Assembly: GCA_027574665.1 (NCBI GenBank)
Contig: CM050650.1
Location: forward strand, 53,985,304-54,049,303
Length of the DNA: 64,000 nucleotides
Reading direction: 5' to 3'
Origin: Rhynochetos jubatus
Lineage: Eukaryota; Chordata; Aves; Eurypygiformes; Rhynochetidae
In this document: positions 1 through 57,842 of the stretch, piece after piece
Layout of the letters: every line of letters starts with the position of its first letter
How positions within the stretch are numbered: position 1 is the stretch's first letter
Notes under the pieces: model-generated
Database searches by the model: none
The model's input: only the letters and a program-made list of their open reading frames with translations
What the model was told of the DNA's origin: nothing
Made by a program: the position numbers and the translations under genes

Positions 1-1220
1 CTTCAGCTGCTCCCCAGTGAATGTCTTTGTCATCCTCGCCGTGTGTGCGGGATGTACATCTTAAACTGAGCCCCTCGCACGTGGAGTTCATACAGTTTGG
101 CCAGATCCCTGGTGGCTTGTTGGGAATGTCAGAGGAGGAGTTGTAGGCTGCTGGGGCATTCTGGCTTTCTCGGAGGTTGTTAGCAGGCAACCAGGGAGGC
201 CACAACGAAGTGGCTGCTATCTGCATGCTCTTGTCTCTGCAAGAGAAACTACTGACTCAGTCTGGTTTCAGGGATTTTCTGCAGTGGATGTGCCATGGTA
301 AAGCCAGTCACTGTCCTGCAGTATAAACCTGAACTCCAAATCAGCCTGTGGCTGTGAGAGACCCTGCACTTCAGTGTTCCCATCTTCCACAGTGATTCTC
401 AGTGAAAGCTGCAGCCGCTTTAAAAACAGCTTTCCTTTTTTAAAAGGGTTCATGCAAGCCTCAATTCTGCCCCCTTCGGTACACTAATCTGCTGGCCTTT
501 GCCAGTAGTTTTCAACACTAGACTTCCTAATCCTCTTCCCCTGCAGCATCCAAACAGCAGGTCAAGCTTTGAATGCAGGAGGTTAATAAATCATCCCTCA
601 AGGTCATGGACGTGGAGGGCTTAATTTCTATCACGTTTGTTTCTGGCAACTCCTCAAGGGGCCCAAATTAACTTTGGCAGGTATTTGTAAGCTCATCTGC
701 AAAGAAATAGGAGTGCGTGTCTGACGGAGGACGTGAGGCAGAGAGAGGGCAGAAACTGAGGAGAGCAAAGCAGTAAACAAACAAATCCCCCAAACCAAGG
801 ATGCTAAAGGCTGCGCTTAGTTACTGATAGAATAAGTTCTTCCTTTTGCATAGATTAAAAATGGAAAGGAAAAGTCAAAGAAGAATTAAAAGCTTGCTGT
901 ACTTGAGATGTCCGCGTTTAAGATATATTTTTTTTTTATACCGTGTGCTTGCAGGAATCAAAAAGAATTGGTGAATGTGTACAGCCCTGTTTTCACTTGT
1001 TTGAGGCCTGATTTAGTCAAAGCCAAATTATTCATGCTGCCTTAAGCAGCCTCCTCAAGAGAAGTAGGGCAGGAAACTCCCACAATAACCCACACAATGG
1101 GAGTGAGAGGCCAGCCAAACGCCTCCCGAGACACGTGAGGAGGGAAACCAGTGCTCCTTTGAGCAGCTGGAAGAAGACTTCAAGCCTGGTAAATTTGTAC
1201 GAGGAAGCATGAAGGGCGCC

Positions 1221-1440
1221 TTTCACAAGAAAGCCCGGCTCGTCACGGCTAGCTGACGCGGCACGTAGTGAGCAATGCGCGCAGAACTGGGGCGCGTAGA
1301 GTGTGGTACGTTGGGCCCCGCTCTTTGCCGTCGAAGAGGTTTAACTGGCAGTTATGTGCCTCCTGGCTGGGACCCACCAGTCGATTATTAAATACGTGAC
1401 GTAGCCCCATCTGCCCGTTGGCGGTCACCGGACCAAGCCC
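1221..1440. promoter_or_regulatory. CpG-rich patch in intron
   Basis: I count about 22 CpG dinucleotides in these 220 bases, far above the surrounding intron. The patch includes clusters such as TGACGCGG, TGCGCGCAG and ACGTGACGTAG; the last contains a CRE-like TGACGTAG. Preserved CpG in an otherwise CpG-poor intron suggests an unmethylated regulatory element or a young insertion. No repeat family is recognised. This is inference from base composition. Confidence 0.35.
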
Positions 1441-1739
1441 GTGGGACCAATGTGGTGGTTTCTGTGCTGATGGTGGTAGAAAATACACATACGCACGCAC
1501 GGCCCACAGGCAGCTCAGTGTTTGTTTCCACTGAGAAAGTTTTGACCTGCTTAAAGAGCCATTGCTATGGAAACCTAATGAGAAGATAATTGAATGAAAC
1601 GCCTTTGCTTTCCATCCCTTTCTCACACTGGTGCCAGCAAGGTCAGAACCTTGCAGGCCTGCTTTCTCTTCAGGTTCATGCAAATTTGATAAAAATACCA
1701 AAGGCCCGTTTTCTTCCCTGTGCCAGCTCCGGTTAGATA

Positions 1740-2060
1740 AATTGTCTTGTATTCAGTCAGCAGCAGTTACAAGTCTGTCAATTTTTCATACTAATTATGT
1801 GACTGGGCCATTCCTAATGCACGCGGATAACCAAATGGCTTTGCGGCAGAGCCAGCGTGGGCTTTTGCATCGGTTTATTCACCTCTTTGAATGTGCATAA
1901 TATTTCTAGATTGAAAATTCCATCCAAAACATTTTCCTCAATGGGCTATAAATAGTCGTTGGGAAGGAATAAGAGGGCCACTATCAGTTTATTGAAGATG
2001 ATAACAGTAGCGGTTTCATTATCAGATAGTGCTATGCACCTGTGGATTTAATGGTCCATA
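1740..2060. promoter_or_regulatory. Candidate intronic enhancer with MEF2, GATA, TEAD and E-box motifs
   Basis: Within about 230 bases there is a TEAD/MCAT-type CATTCCT at 1809-1815, a perfect MEF2 consensus CTATAAATAG at 1946-1955, a bipartite GATA palindrome TTATCAGATAG at 2019-2029, and an E-box CACCTG at 2037-2042. The stretch is free of recognisable repeats. Each motif alone is common by chance; the clustering is what is notable. Function is inferred only. Confidence 0.35.
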
Positions 2061-5000
2061 AATGAGATGTGGCCATGTGTTAGAGCACATCTGCGTTTTA
2101 AAATACTTAATGTGGAAACAAAAACCCATCAGAAATCCTGTCATTCTGAGTTCCCATGTTTGTTCTGTTTCGAGAATGATGAGCTTTCAAAAATCAACAG
2201 GCGCATTCATGACAGCAACACATGGTGTAATTTGTTTCCTTTCCGAGTTCTGCGGTGTACCAGCACATTCACATCTCGGAGCACGTGTAACTGTGTCTCT
2301 TTTAAAACCAGCCGCTCTGTATGTGAGATAAGGCCCGTTGTTTTTCTGTCTGAGATCAGAATCAGTCCAGGCTTAACAGGGAAGGCTGTAGCCTAGTAGC
2401 TCGATGCAGCCTAGTTAAAACTCATCGCAACAATCAGATACAGTCTCAGTTGGCTTGTGATGCAAACGTGTGTGTTGGTTCTTCCTCGCGCTCCGAATTT
2501 TGCAGCCTGCCTCCAAGATTCAAGGGTTAATTTGTAAAAGGAAGGGATTGCTTAGGTGTAGCAAGGTCATCCCCACTGCAGCACTTTCATGGAAGGACAG
2601 ATTCAAAGACTGTTTCGGATGCCTCACTTTGCCATTGTTCATAGGAAACCCACAGGCTGTGAAAGAAGAACCAGAAGTGCCCTCCAGAGGCAGTCCTTAT
2701 GTCCAGATCTTTGTTGTCAAAGACGCCTGGTCTCTATCTTTCAAAAACCCCCTTAACAGCTAGTTAATTAGTTTTTAAAGCTGCCCTCCCTTTCTCTACC
2801 TACTGTTGGAAGTTTGTCTGCATATTTAGAAAACGTTAACTCCTCTTTTCTCATTTCTTTCCAGCTTATGTCTACTTGTTCTTATGTCTGATTTCTTAGT
2901 AGGCAGTAAATTAATCTTCTTGCAGCTTTCAGTTTGACAGACTGAACAGGCAAAACTTTTCTAGCTTTCTCTCAAAAGATAAACTGTCTAGTTCCCTGAC
3001 TATTTTAACAGCTTTTCCCTTTACCGCTTCTGGTTTGAATTCATCTTTCTTGACCATGAGTAATGACGGTTGTACAGCTATTCCCATATATATTCATTCT
3101 TTGTACTGCCATTGGAATTTTCCATCCCTATGCCTTGTAGGATTAACATGTTGGGGTTTTTTCAGTCATCTTTTTTCAGCTGGTATCCTCAGGTACTCTC
3201 TCACTTGCAAACCTCCAGCGTTTGAAAGACTGTCAGTTGTGTCAGTCCTGTTGGTGTGCTTGCACATTTTAGCATTGAATGTAAACTCGTTCCTGTTAAG
3301 CCAGTCTTTCTATTCAGCTAGTTCCTAGTCCAGGTTCTCCACTCTGGCAGTTGCTACTAAATTTTGTTTCACTGTGTGGTCTACTGAAACCCATCATCTC
3401 TCTAAGGCAGTAATATTTGGTTACTCCCCACAATAGCTCCATTTTTAGGTTATCTATTGTGCTGCTTTGATGGAGTTTTTTTCACTCGTTTTTTTCAGCA
3501 GTTTGGCTCCAAGGGGCCCGAGGTACCGGCCTAGAGGTGTCTTTGAATTTGTGCGTTTAATGGATTACAGTTTTGACCCCTTCCGCAGCTCATTTCCAGA
3601 GATTTTGAGTTGATAAGAAAGTGCTCCTTCCCTCTGGCCATGAATCTTTTTTTCTTCCTTCTTGTCTGAACATATATACCCATACATTTCTTCTGCTATA
3701 TGCTGTGACAGAGTACCTTTCATGTGAAAGCTTGCTAATGAAGTTGTACATCAGACCACAACAAAAATGAAGGCGTCCACAGTGGAGTAATGGCATTTGG
3801 CTCCCTTTCAGACACGCAGTGCTGAAACTTCTGCCAAGTGTCACTGCATCATTAACTTTCAGTACAAGTTATCAGTCTATGAATGGAAGAACACAAATCA
3901 CTTTCAGTGCACGTTCACAGAGGAGCTGCAGATTTAACAGACTAAAGGAGTGTAATTGGCAAATCAAACATACAGCGAGTCTGAGGTACTCTGGAATTTT
4001 TCACCAGACATCTAGGAAGTAAAACACTTGATTGATTTCACTGAGGATTTTTAAGCGTCAGAGTTGTCTGGTGGAACTAAAAAACAAGTGCCTTATCAGG
4101 CTGTATGTGGTAGGTTTTGTCGGCTTTTCCATCTCTTCAGACCAGCTGTTAGCATTTTCAAGGTCAGCCCCAGGCATGGAAGATTTCCTCTTTAGGGAAT
4201 GCGTGAAATGATAATTGGAATTTGCATCCTCTGATGAAACTCAGCATAGTTCTTAAATCGGTTATAAATGAGAAGGTGGTCTGCTTGCTGCGGATCCTAC
4301 TCTCCTCACCCCCCTCTTCTCAGGCGCGTTGGAAGTTTGCTCCTGCTGCTCTTTCCCTTCTTTGGAGGCCAGTGTGCGATGAGTTGGTGGCCTCGGACTA
4401 ACTCCCAGTGAACAGTTGTCCACATCACAAACATTGTCGCTACACCTGCTACTTGCTTGCATCGTTGTTGGCAACTGTGCAAGAGAAGAAAAGGATTAAA
4501 ATGGATTTGAAGGCTGAAGAGCACGAGAGACTGCCTCCCCACTTTGAGGCTGATTTCACTAGTGACTCACAGTTCTGATCGTTAACAAATTTCATTTTCT
4601 AAGGATGGTGATTTGGTGCATTTCACAGATACTAAATTCATTTAACATAAATAGAACAACTGCTTGATGGATGATGTCTCTGTTCAGGTGCAAAACATGT
4701 AGCAGATTAATTCTGTCAGTTCCAACAGAACTTGGCGTCATTTTTTCTTGATACACAAGTCCACATACTTTTTATCTGGTTTACCTTTAGAAAAATACTT
4801 GCTGACAACTACTTTTAAGTGTCTGGTTGAAATTCTCACCCTGTTGAAAGTCTTTACATTTTGACACTGGCTTTTTTGGAGTTTTTACCCGGCAAGTATG
4901 GGGTTTGTATTTTTCTTTTGCATTTGCTATTCAGGCTTCTTAAGAACTAAGCATTTGCTGGCATGTCACCCGTATCATTAACTTTTCCCCTTCAAGGGTG

Positions 5001-6298
5001 AACTTTATCAGCAAGGAAAACATTAAATATCTCCCTTCGCCTGGCACGTTACAAATCCGAAATTTGGTTGCTTCAATTGGTTTGCAGTTTGTGCTGGATT
5101 AAATTTCTAATCAATCTGAGGTTGAAGGAGGTTACGTTTCAGAGCTTCACTGTTCCAAACCCTCCTTGTCTAGATGAATTACTAAATCATACTGAAACTT
5201 CATACTGTCTCATTTCCCCTTTAATGATGTCTTTGCAAATTGATGAGCATGTTCTTCATGCTTACAAAACGTTGGGCAGTAATTGCTTACATCTTCTAAA
5301 CTCTGAACTAGCTTGAGCTAAAATTTTCCTTCCAGTGGTTTACTGCCTTGATCAAAAACCCTTCATTGCCCTCTTCTGGGAGTCTAAGAAAAGGCACGGA
5401 GCCTGTGCAAACGCTGAGGACCTAGCGACTGCAGTGTGGCCTGTGTGTGTCATTGTACGGCCTCATCCAAAGGCGGATTTGGTTTGAGGTCTTCTTGGTA
5501 TGCTGGGGGATGTGTGTTTTCATTCTGCATGGCTGCAGTACAGCCACCGCACAACAGGGCCTTGTCACGTCACGGGGCCGAGCTCTCGGCAAAGACGCTG
5601 CAGTAACGCTTTGCACTTGGAGCCTCCAGCAAAGCCGTTGAGGCTGGCAGAAGTCGTTTCACGGCCTTGGCGCAGCTTGGTTAAACACTGATTCCCATAG
5701 GAAGGCGTCAAAGAATTGCACAAGATCTGGTCATTTCTATTAGCTCCATTTACACAGGCAGAAGAAAAGGCAATGAAGGGGTGATGTTGTCTCATCAACG
5801 ATCCCACAGTGAACCGTTGGCACCGAGTTGGAATCCATTATGGAAAACTGGTTCAATGAACATAAAGACCAAGAACAAATGATTTACTTACTTTTTTAGT
5901 GGCTTCTTTGTAAAGTCCGTGTTCTGGTAAAATAAGTCTCTCCAGCTAGCTTTTGAGGAAGGGAGTATACACTGGTGGGAAAGCACACAGAGGGGGGCAT
6001 CAGGACAAAGAAGCTGTGGTCTCCAATCATCTATGGTTGTGCTTCATAGGGTCTGGACAAGCTTTCTTCATCTTGCCTTTAAAAAATCTCTACCCCTCTC
6101 TTCCACACAGTGGCTTCTAAGAGTTTAATGAATGCATATTTATAACGCATTTTCAGGTAAAAACAAATAAGCTGAATACTATGCAGCTAAACAAATGCAG
6201 CATCACAGTGCTACGGTTTCTGAAGCAGCCAAAATACAGTTTTACAAATACAAAGCGGGAAAATATGTAGAAAAAGTGTTTTTCTGAGGGTTCCCTTG

Positions 6299-6353
6299 AC
6301 GAACTAGATGGTCTTTAAGGTCCCTTCCAACCCTAACCATTCTATGATTCTTT
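6299..6353 (+). mobile_element. CR1 LINE 3'-terminal fragment
   Basis: The sequence contains the typical avian CR1 3' end: a GATGGTCTTTAAGGTCCCTT core followed by CCAACC and the terminal octamer-like ATTCTATGATTCT. Only the last 50 or so bases are present, as expected from strong 5' truncation in CR1 copies. It lies in sense orientation within the SASH1 intron. Confidence 0.85.
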
Positions 6354-6604
6354 GCCTTAACCATAGGTTTCTGTCTGTATGTGTCCTGTGCTGGTCACGG
6401 AGGCGTGTTTAAGAGGGGAACTCAGTCACTGTGGTCAGAGCAGTGGGTTCAGTTTTTGTTGCTAACTTGCTGTGTTGGGAAGAAAAGAGAAGAGAAAACA
6501 GCTCATGATACATTGTTTGGAAACTATAATTTACTGTAATCAGACAGCTCCCATGAAATGTGAGATGCCTGCATCACTAAGTCCATTTCTCTTTTTTGTC
6601 CTAG

Positions 6605-51734
<45,130 letters not shown>

Positions 51735-54700
51735 CATGCTCTGTCGTGGGGCATTGCCTGGTTGAGAATCCACTGCTTCTTCCTGCACCAGTATTGCTCT
51801 GATTACTTCCCATAGCTAAAGGGATCAAGGAAGTGGCTCCCAAGGACAGGCAGGTATCTTCTTCAAAGGATATGAAATGTTTCTATTGCTGTCTCTGACA
51901 ACTGAAGGAGAAGAGAAGCAACCACCAGGTAACATAGATGTGGTACTTCCCTCCCCCCTCACTCCTCTGTAAAGTATTCTTTCATAAAGTGCACAGGGTT
52001 GGCCTGAGGGTCAGACAGCTTCACAGAACTAAGCGACCTGTGCACATTTTTCCTCGAGTTCGTGGAAGTAATACTGGTAGCAGGCCCTGTTTTATGGCAA
52101 GCTCCTTAGCTTGGGGGTCTTCTGTACATCTCGGTTCCAGGTACCTGGAGTCAGTCCTAAAGACCAGGTACAAGCCAAGGTGCTGATTCCAGTAGGAGCT
52201 GTTTGGCAAATGCCTTTTGTTGATTTTAGCAGTCTAGAGCTAAACACAACCCTCCCCGGTCGTCTTTGCTGTTGCTTGGTATAGGTCCCAATACGCCACA
52301 AAGCCTTTAGCTAGGCCAAAGTTAATGGACTGGAATTAGTTTTCGGTGTGGTCCATCTCTGTCACTCCGGTGCAACTAACCCATGGAGAGTCAGAAGCTT
52401 CTTTTTATTTGTACAGAGCTGAGGTCATTTTTATAACTGCTTTCTAGCAATCAGCTTTTTATTTGCCTTAAAATAAGCTTTTAAGCAGTTACCTAATGTT
52501 CACTTACCCGTATTCATGTTTCCCAAGCCGTGTTTCAACCTGTCACCCTTAAGCTGCACTTAGGGTGATTTCCAGCTGAAGTAGCTTCTATGAAATGCCG
52601 CATCATAACACCTTCTGTGTTGTAGAGATGCTTTTACAAATGCAGGGTTACGCTAGGTTTTGGTTGTCAGGCTAACTCGTTCACTGCAGCCTGCATTTAC
52701 TGTTGTTACTAAACTGTACCAAGATATACTGCCTTGTATATATGTAACTGCTTTTCATTTTAATCACATTCTGTGTACTGTGTTATACTGTCAATCATTA
52801 TGCTGCAGCTTTGACTTGGTATCCTGACCACATCGATTCCAAACAGTGGGTTTCTGCAAATGAAAATTCAATTGTGGGCGAGAAAATGCATCAAAAAAGC
52901 AAATCGTGTCCCGCAGAAATCATCAGATCCAGTTATTCCATGGCGTGGATGAAAAAAATCCTATATAGTCTTACGAATTACACTGTGATTTTACAGCAGT
53001 CGATATCCCTCACGTCTGTGTTCATGTTACCTCTCACTGGAAGAGAGCATTGTTCTGGCGTATGTGGTGAACCATTTTTCCATCATGTAATGATATTTTT
53101 CTGCCTAAAACCATGTAAAACGTTCCAGTCGCGTATGTGGCTAATGGCAGATTTTATTTTTCTATATGGGTACACGTTTTACTTACCAAATGCAGATTGT
53201 CAGGACTAGCACATAACTAGCTTTTTCTTCGGGGTCTGTATATGGTGTGTCCTTCAGCTTCTCGTAGCACAAACGCTCCATGGAAGACAGAGCAAGCTTA
53301 TTCCGGCAGGTAAAGGGAGGCAGTAGAGAAGCCTGGGCACAGGCCGGGGTGCGTGGCTATTTCCAGTATCGGTTCTGACATCAACTTACTGCGTAAAACC
53401 AGCCGAGACACTTCACTGCCTCTGTCATCCCAGCCTCGTACTGAGCTAATGACACTTTTCCTGATAAAATGCTCCCAGACCCATGAATGAAAAATGGTGG
53501 TTACTCCATGATTCCTTACTATAGATAGTCCTTTCAGGATCATGTTGTAAAGCGGGTGAACTATGCATTTTACTGCAGATGACAATTAATTTGGCACCTG
53601 GTGGAATTGTTAGGAGTTAGGTTTACTCTCCTCGCCTCCTATTTCACCAGTGTCTACTGCACACCATCGCGTGAAGGCAGCTAATCCACTGGTGTACCCT
53701 GAGATTGTTCTCGAGCAAAGCTCCTCCGGATCCGCTGCGTGATGTTCTCCTAGGCGTGCGGCTAACCGGCGTGTTCTGACGTGACGGCGTCGGGAGACGT
53801 GCGGCACAGCTGGTGAAAACCTTTAAAAAAAAAAAAGGAAAGAAATTGTAACAACATCAACAAAAAAAGTGTAATTTTCATCGTGATGATTTGTCTGTTG
53901 TTCCTCGCTGAGGCTTCCATGGCGACTCTCAGTAAGCAGGAGGTGGAAAGAGTACTGAGACTTCCTGGGATTGCTGGCAGGGGCCAGAACTGAGTAGACG
54001 TAAGTAGACAGCGGCTGCATTGGAGCAAGGGAGAAGTCCAAGCTGGCTGTGTGCAATAAGAAAGGAAACACAGTTCCTCGTGTTGCAGGGAAGGCAAGTC
54101 ACATAATAAAGCTCTCCCGTACTAATTCCTTTCCGCTCTCTTAATAACAGAAGGAGAATTATGGGAATAAGCTGAACCTGAGTGCCAGACGCTCTTTGTA
54201 AATCCGTGAAGTTTAAATGGCTCTGTAGCCCAGGGAAACCAAATCATGCCCATCAGGACTGGAGGGAGCAGTTTGAGATTTGTGAATTTTCACAGTTGCT
54301 TTGGTTTTTCGTTTTAAGACTGTGCTCTGTGGTCTTGAATTACACTTTTAGTTTATATTTGAATCTAAAAAAAGCCTTAAGCTTCGCAGCGTTTGAGCCT
54401 CCCTGCTGTGGTTTCGGTGACCTGTGGCGTTCCCCGAGCAGGTGAGGCGGCGCGGCACGAGAGCCATAACCTTTTACATTTTTTTGCAACCGTTCAGTGC
54501 TCTAAGCAAAAGCTCGCTCGTTAACTCTTGGGAAGCACGAAAGAAACCTGCTGCTGGCATCCTAATCTGCTCTGCTCGGCTAATGATGTCAAGTACCTAT
54601 CCATTGTGCCCTTGTAACTCCAACAGCTATTTAACAGTAGAAGCAGCAAGCCCTAAATACTGCCAAATGCCATCGTAACCGTGAGCTTCGATCAGTGACC

Positions 54701-54895
54701 CTCTGCTCCTTCCCAGGTGGCAGTGGCTCCCCTGGTGCCCTGCGCGCTCTCGTGAGCCCGGCTTCGAGTGCAAACTGGGAGCATGATCAGAAGCACCAAA
54801 CACTGCGTTATTCGGACAGGTCATCATCTCTAAGAGCAGCAATAGTGGTCGATTCACCAAGTCACAGCTGTGCAGTTGTACTGTATTATTTTTAG

Positions 54896-54901
54896 AATAA
54901 A
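54896..54901 (+). terminator. Possible proximal poly(A) signal AATAAA
   Basis: AATAAA follows TTATTTTTAG and is itself followed by AT-rich sequence. It may give a shorter SASH1 mRNA. Confidence 0.4.
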
Positions 54902-55286
54902 TAATACTTTCGGTCCAAGATACTTTTATCTTTAATTGACACCCTCTGGGGAATCAAAACTGTCAAACAAGTTATGTAACAACTAACAAAGTTGCACTTT
55001 CTGTATATGAAATCAATATTTAAATAACTTATTTTTCTCCATTTGCTGTTCTTAAATGATGTAAGTAGCTGTAATATACCAGTACTCAATATGTCCTGCA
55101 GTTTGCTTCAACCCAAGAAAGCTGTGTATTGTAAAGGAAAAAAAAAAAAAAAAGAAAAAAACAAAATATGAATGTGTAAAGATTATTGTGCTGTTTCATT
55201 TAGCAAAAAAAATGGTTGACAAAAGGGTTTTCCTGTGTATCAAAACTTGTCTATAATTATGTCATACTGTTCATAGATAAAAAGTA

Positions 55287-55292
55287 AATAAA
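55287..55292 (+). terminator. Probable distal poly(A) signal AATAAA of SASH1
   Basis: AATAAA in GTAAATAAATTTCC, followed within 15-30 bases by a T/G-rich downstream element. It ends the AT-rich terminal block of the UTR; after it, base composition changes to intergenic type. Confidence 0.65.
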
Positions 55293-55310
55293 TTTCCTTG
55301 GTCTCTCTCT

Positions 55311-57480
55311 TTGGTTGTTTCTAATTTAGCGAACAGATCTTCTGTGTCCTGCTCTGGTACCAGTGTCCAGCTGTTTCATTACTTTGCTTGTGTCTGGGCC
55401 CTCTCCCACTGGCCGAGCCTGTAGTTCCTCACCTTGTAAGCGCTGCCGGCACGTATCTACAGCAGCAGAAAAAGGTTAAAACTGAAAATATTTAAGCCCT
55501 GCTAATTCAGGACTAGAAGCAGCCCTCAAAATGTGATTGCGTGGGGTGTGAATCATCGCTGTCCAAACTTTGTCTCTCGTATCCCCTGAATGTCCAGCTG
55601 CTGGGCTCAGGGCGGGGTGTGAGACGTCTCCCAGGTCTCCCTGTGGGAGCTTTTCCACTTGGCGATGGAATAGTTAAAAATCAGGGGAACCAGAGAAAGA
55701 GTGTATGAGTATAATGCCCTTGTTTATTATCATGGTTAATGCTGTACGAGCGCTTGCAGCCCTTGCCTGCAAGAAGGGGTTTCAAACCTGGTTTTCAAGT
55801 GAAGCTGCGCTTCAAGGGGCTGGTGAGGCGCCTCATTCTGGAGAGGGCGGCTGTGACTCCCGAGCAGTCAGGTTATCTCTGCAGGCTGTAGTAAGGTGCC
55901 AGTGCCCAGATTTTAGGGCAAAGGAGCCGTAGGGCACGGCTCTCTTCCCTCTAGCTCGCTGGAGTGTCTTCTTGCCCGGTCTGTTGCGTTTGTTGGTCTA
56001 GTGAAATTAGCTGTGTAATTAATAGGTGTGCTTAGCTACCTAACTGAGTGCTGGCAGGGCCACGTGGCAACAGTGCACCGTAGCCGGAAGTTAATCCTTT
56101 GTGGATTTAGCCCCGAGTAACAAGGGTGGACTGGGCCTGTGGTAGCTGTCGTTAACCAGAAGCTTAACTCTGGAAAGGACGTAAAGAGAAAGCGAACACA
56201 AAGTCTGTCGGTCGGCTTGGATCCAGACAGTTGAATCTTTGGCTCCCCTGGGGCAACGCTCCCATCAGGACTGTGCGACGTGGCAAACAGTCTGTGGGAA
56301 TGAGGTAGCGTGCCAGATGTGAACTTCTGCTTTTCCTCGCCTGTTAATCCCTCTCGGTTCAGGAGAGGACGAGCCTGCTGCTGTGCCCCCACGCCCGAGG
56401 GCACTGCCGCGCAGGCTGCGGGCCACAGGGGACTGCCGCTGGCTCTAGCGCCGGCCAAGTCCAAGAGTCTCTCAAGTAACAAAACAGAAATAAAAACAAA
56501 ACAAATAAAAACAAAACAAACCCGGGACGACGTGAAAAGCCGGCGCTTGCCATTTCTGCAGCTGGAAGGAGTACTGCTTCCCTTCCAAGACTACTGTGAT
56601 CCAGGATTGCTGTGGGAGCAGCTGAAACACAAAGCCCCTATCTATGGCTCTCGGCGTTTTGCTAGTGTGTTTGATCCAAACGTGTGCTAACCGCCGCAGC
56701 CGCTGCCAAAACCAGGCGCCGCCACCCCCCGGCACGTGCATACCTCTCCTTACTCTAAACATTCTCTCTCCACGAGGAACTGTTACCACCAGGAAGAGAG
56801 ACATGGGAGAAACGTGTTAAAATTCTTGCTACTAATACCTGCAAAAAGAAACTTTATGCCTGAGCAGAAGGCTCACGTGTAAGCCCGTGGAGACGGAACA
56901 GCTCTGAAAGCGGTGTTACGCACACCACCAGAGCTGCCTCGTGAGACTGCTAAAGGTTAATCGTTCAGGAAGTGATATAAAACACAAGTCATAGTAACCC
57001 TTAAGCTTGCCCTTTCGCAGGTGCTGCACTCTTTCATCGCAGGAGTGGACAGAATTATTTTTTTCCTTCAATTCTGCAATGCAGTTAGTTTACGCTGAAC
57101 TTACGCCTCCGTTGACTGTGCTTACAGGTGTAGGGGTACTGATGATGTTCAAGCCCTGACCCCAGAGCTCGGTTATTACTGAGGTTCTGTCATTTCCAGT
57201 GGGTTTGGGCCTGGCTCTTTGCAGGAAAAGAACTTTTATGCACGTAAATAAATTTGCAATATTCTACACCCAAAAAAAACCCGACCCAAAACCACTTTAA
57301 AAACTTTGCAGGACATTTATGGAATTCGTATGCTTCCAAAAAGGGTCGGACTATGACAAAGCCACAGGTCTTACTTCAAGGGAAACTTGCTGCTTAGGCT
57401 GCTGTGGTTGGAGTTCATAAACACTTCCGTGTGCCTAAGGTCAAGCAGAAAGACGCCTGCTGGGATGAGTTGCTTCCAGG
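55311..57480. other. Intergenic sequence downstream of SASH1
   Basis: No gene was recognised. An A-rich stretch of repeated AAAACAAAAC/AAATAAAAAC units lies at 56484-56520. Open frames of up to 148 codons (56036-56482, minus) show no known domain. Confidence 0.75.
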
Positions 57481-57842
57481 ACTGGGCAGACTTTATTGCA
57501 GCCTTCCAGTACCTGAAGGGCCTACAAGGAAGCTGGGGGGGGGGGGGGGGGGGGGGGGGGGCGTTTTACAAGGGCCTGTAGTGACAGGACAAGGGGTAAC
57601 GGGTTTAAACTGAAAGAGAGGAGATTTAGATTGGATATCAGGAAGAAGTTCTTCCCAGAGAGGGTGGTGAGGCACTGGCACAGGTTGCCCAGAGAAGCTG
57701 TGGATGCCCCATCCCTGGCAGTGTTCAAGGCCAGGCTGGATGAGGCTTTGAGCAACCTGGTCTAGTGGAGGGTGTCCCTGCCCATGGCAGGGGGTTGGAA
57801 CTGGATGGTCTTTAAGGTCCCTTCCAACCCAAACCAGTCTGT
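57481..57842 (+). mobile_element. CR1 LINE 3' fragment interrupted by poly(G)
   Basis: Avian CR1 3' sequence in + orientation: the left part CAGTACCTGAAGGGCCTACA, then a 27-base G run at 57535-57561, then GTGACAGGACAAGGGGTAAC, GGAAGAAGTTCTTCCCAGAG and TGGTCTTTAAGGTCCCTTCC, ending near AACCCAAACCAG. The G run stands where related copies carry GGGGAGGGAC-like sequence, so it probably expanded from an existing G-rich block. Confidence 0.92.
57535..57561 (+). repeat. Homopolymer G run (27 bases) inside CR1
   Basis: An unbroken G tract, a potential G-quadruplex. Its length should be treated as uncertain. Confidence 0.9.

Larger units (their letters stand above)
1..6604 (+). other. SASH1 intron (3' part), no coding exon seen
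   Basis: This stretch lies upstream of the first recognised exon and ends in a pyrimidine-rich tract with TAG at 6602-6604. I see no exon of SASH1 or of another gene in it. It holds a CpG-rich patch near 1221-1440, a transcription-factor-motif cluster near 1740-2060 and a short CR1 3'-end fragment at 6299-6353. Open frames of up to 150 codons on either strand show no recognisable protein. A small upstream SASH1 exon could have been missed, because short exons cannot be recognised reliably by eye. Confidence 0.7.
51735..55310 (+). other. SASH1: SASH1 3' UTR (3' end inferred)
   Basis: About 3.5 kb follows the stop without another recognisable gene. AATAAA occurs at 54105, 54896 and 55287. The last is followed by a T- and G-rich stretch (TTGGTTGTTT) typical of a downstream element, so cleavage near 55310 is the preferred end. 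An A-rich tract sits at 55138-55158. Open frames such as 52811-53209 are untranslated-region shadows. Use of the 54896 signal would shorten the UTR by about 390 nt. Confidence 0.7.

Noticed and set aside
1249-1701. Minus-strand open frame of 150 codons
   Set aside because: No known domain; the length partly reflects a GC-rich, stop-poor patch, and no splice or poly(A) signals were matched to it.
52811-53209. Open frame of 132 codons after the stop codon
   Set aside because: It lies inside the inferred 3' UTR and has no domain; a second cistron is unlikely in a vertebrate mRNA.
56036-56482. Minus-strand open frame of 148 codons
   Set aside because: Unrecognisable protein in a GC-rich stretch; no promoter or poly(A) support.
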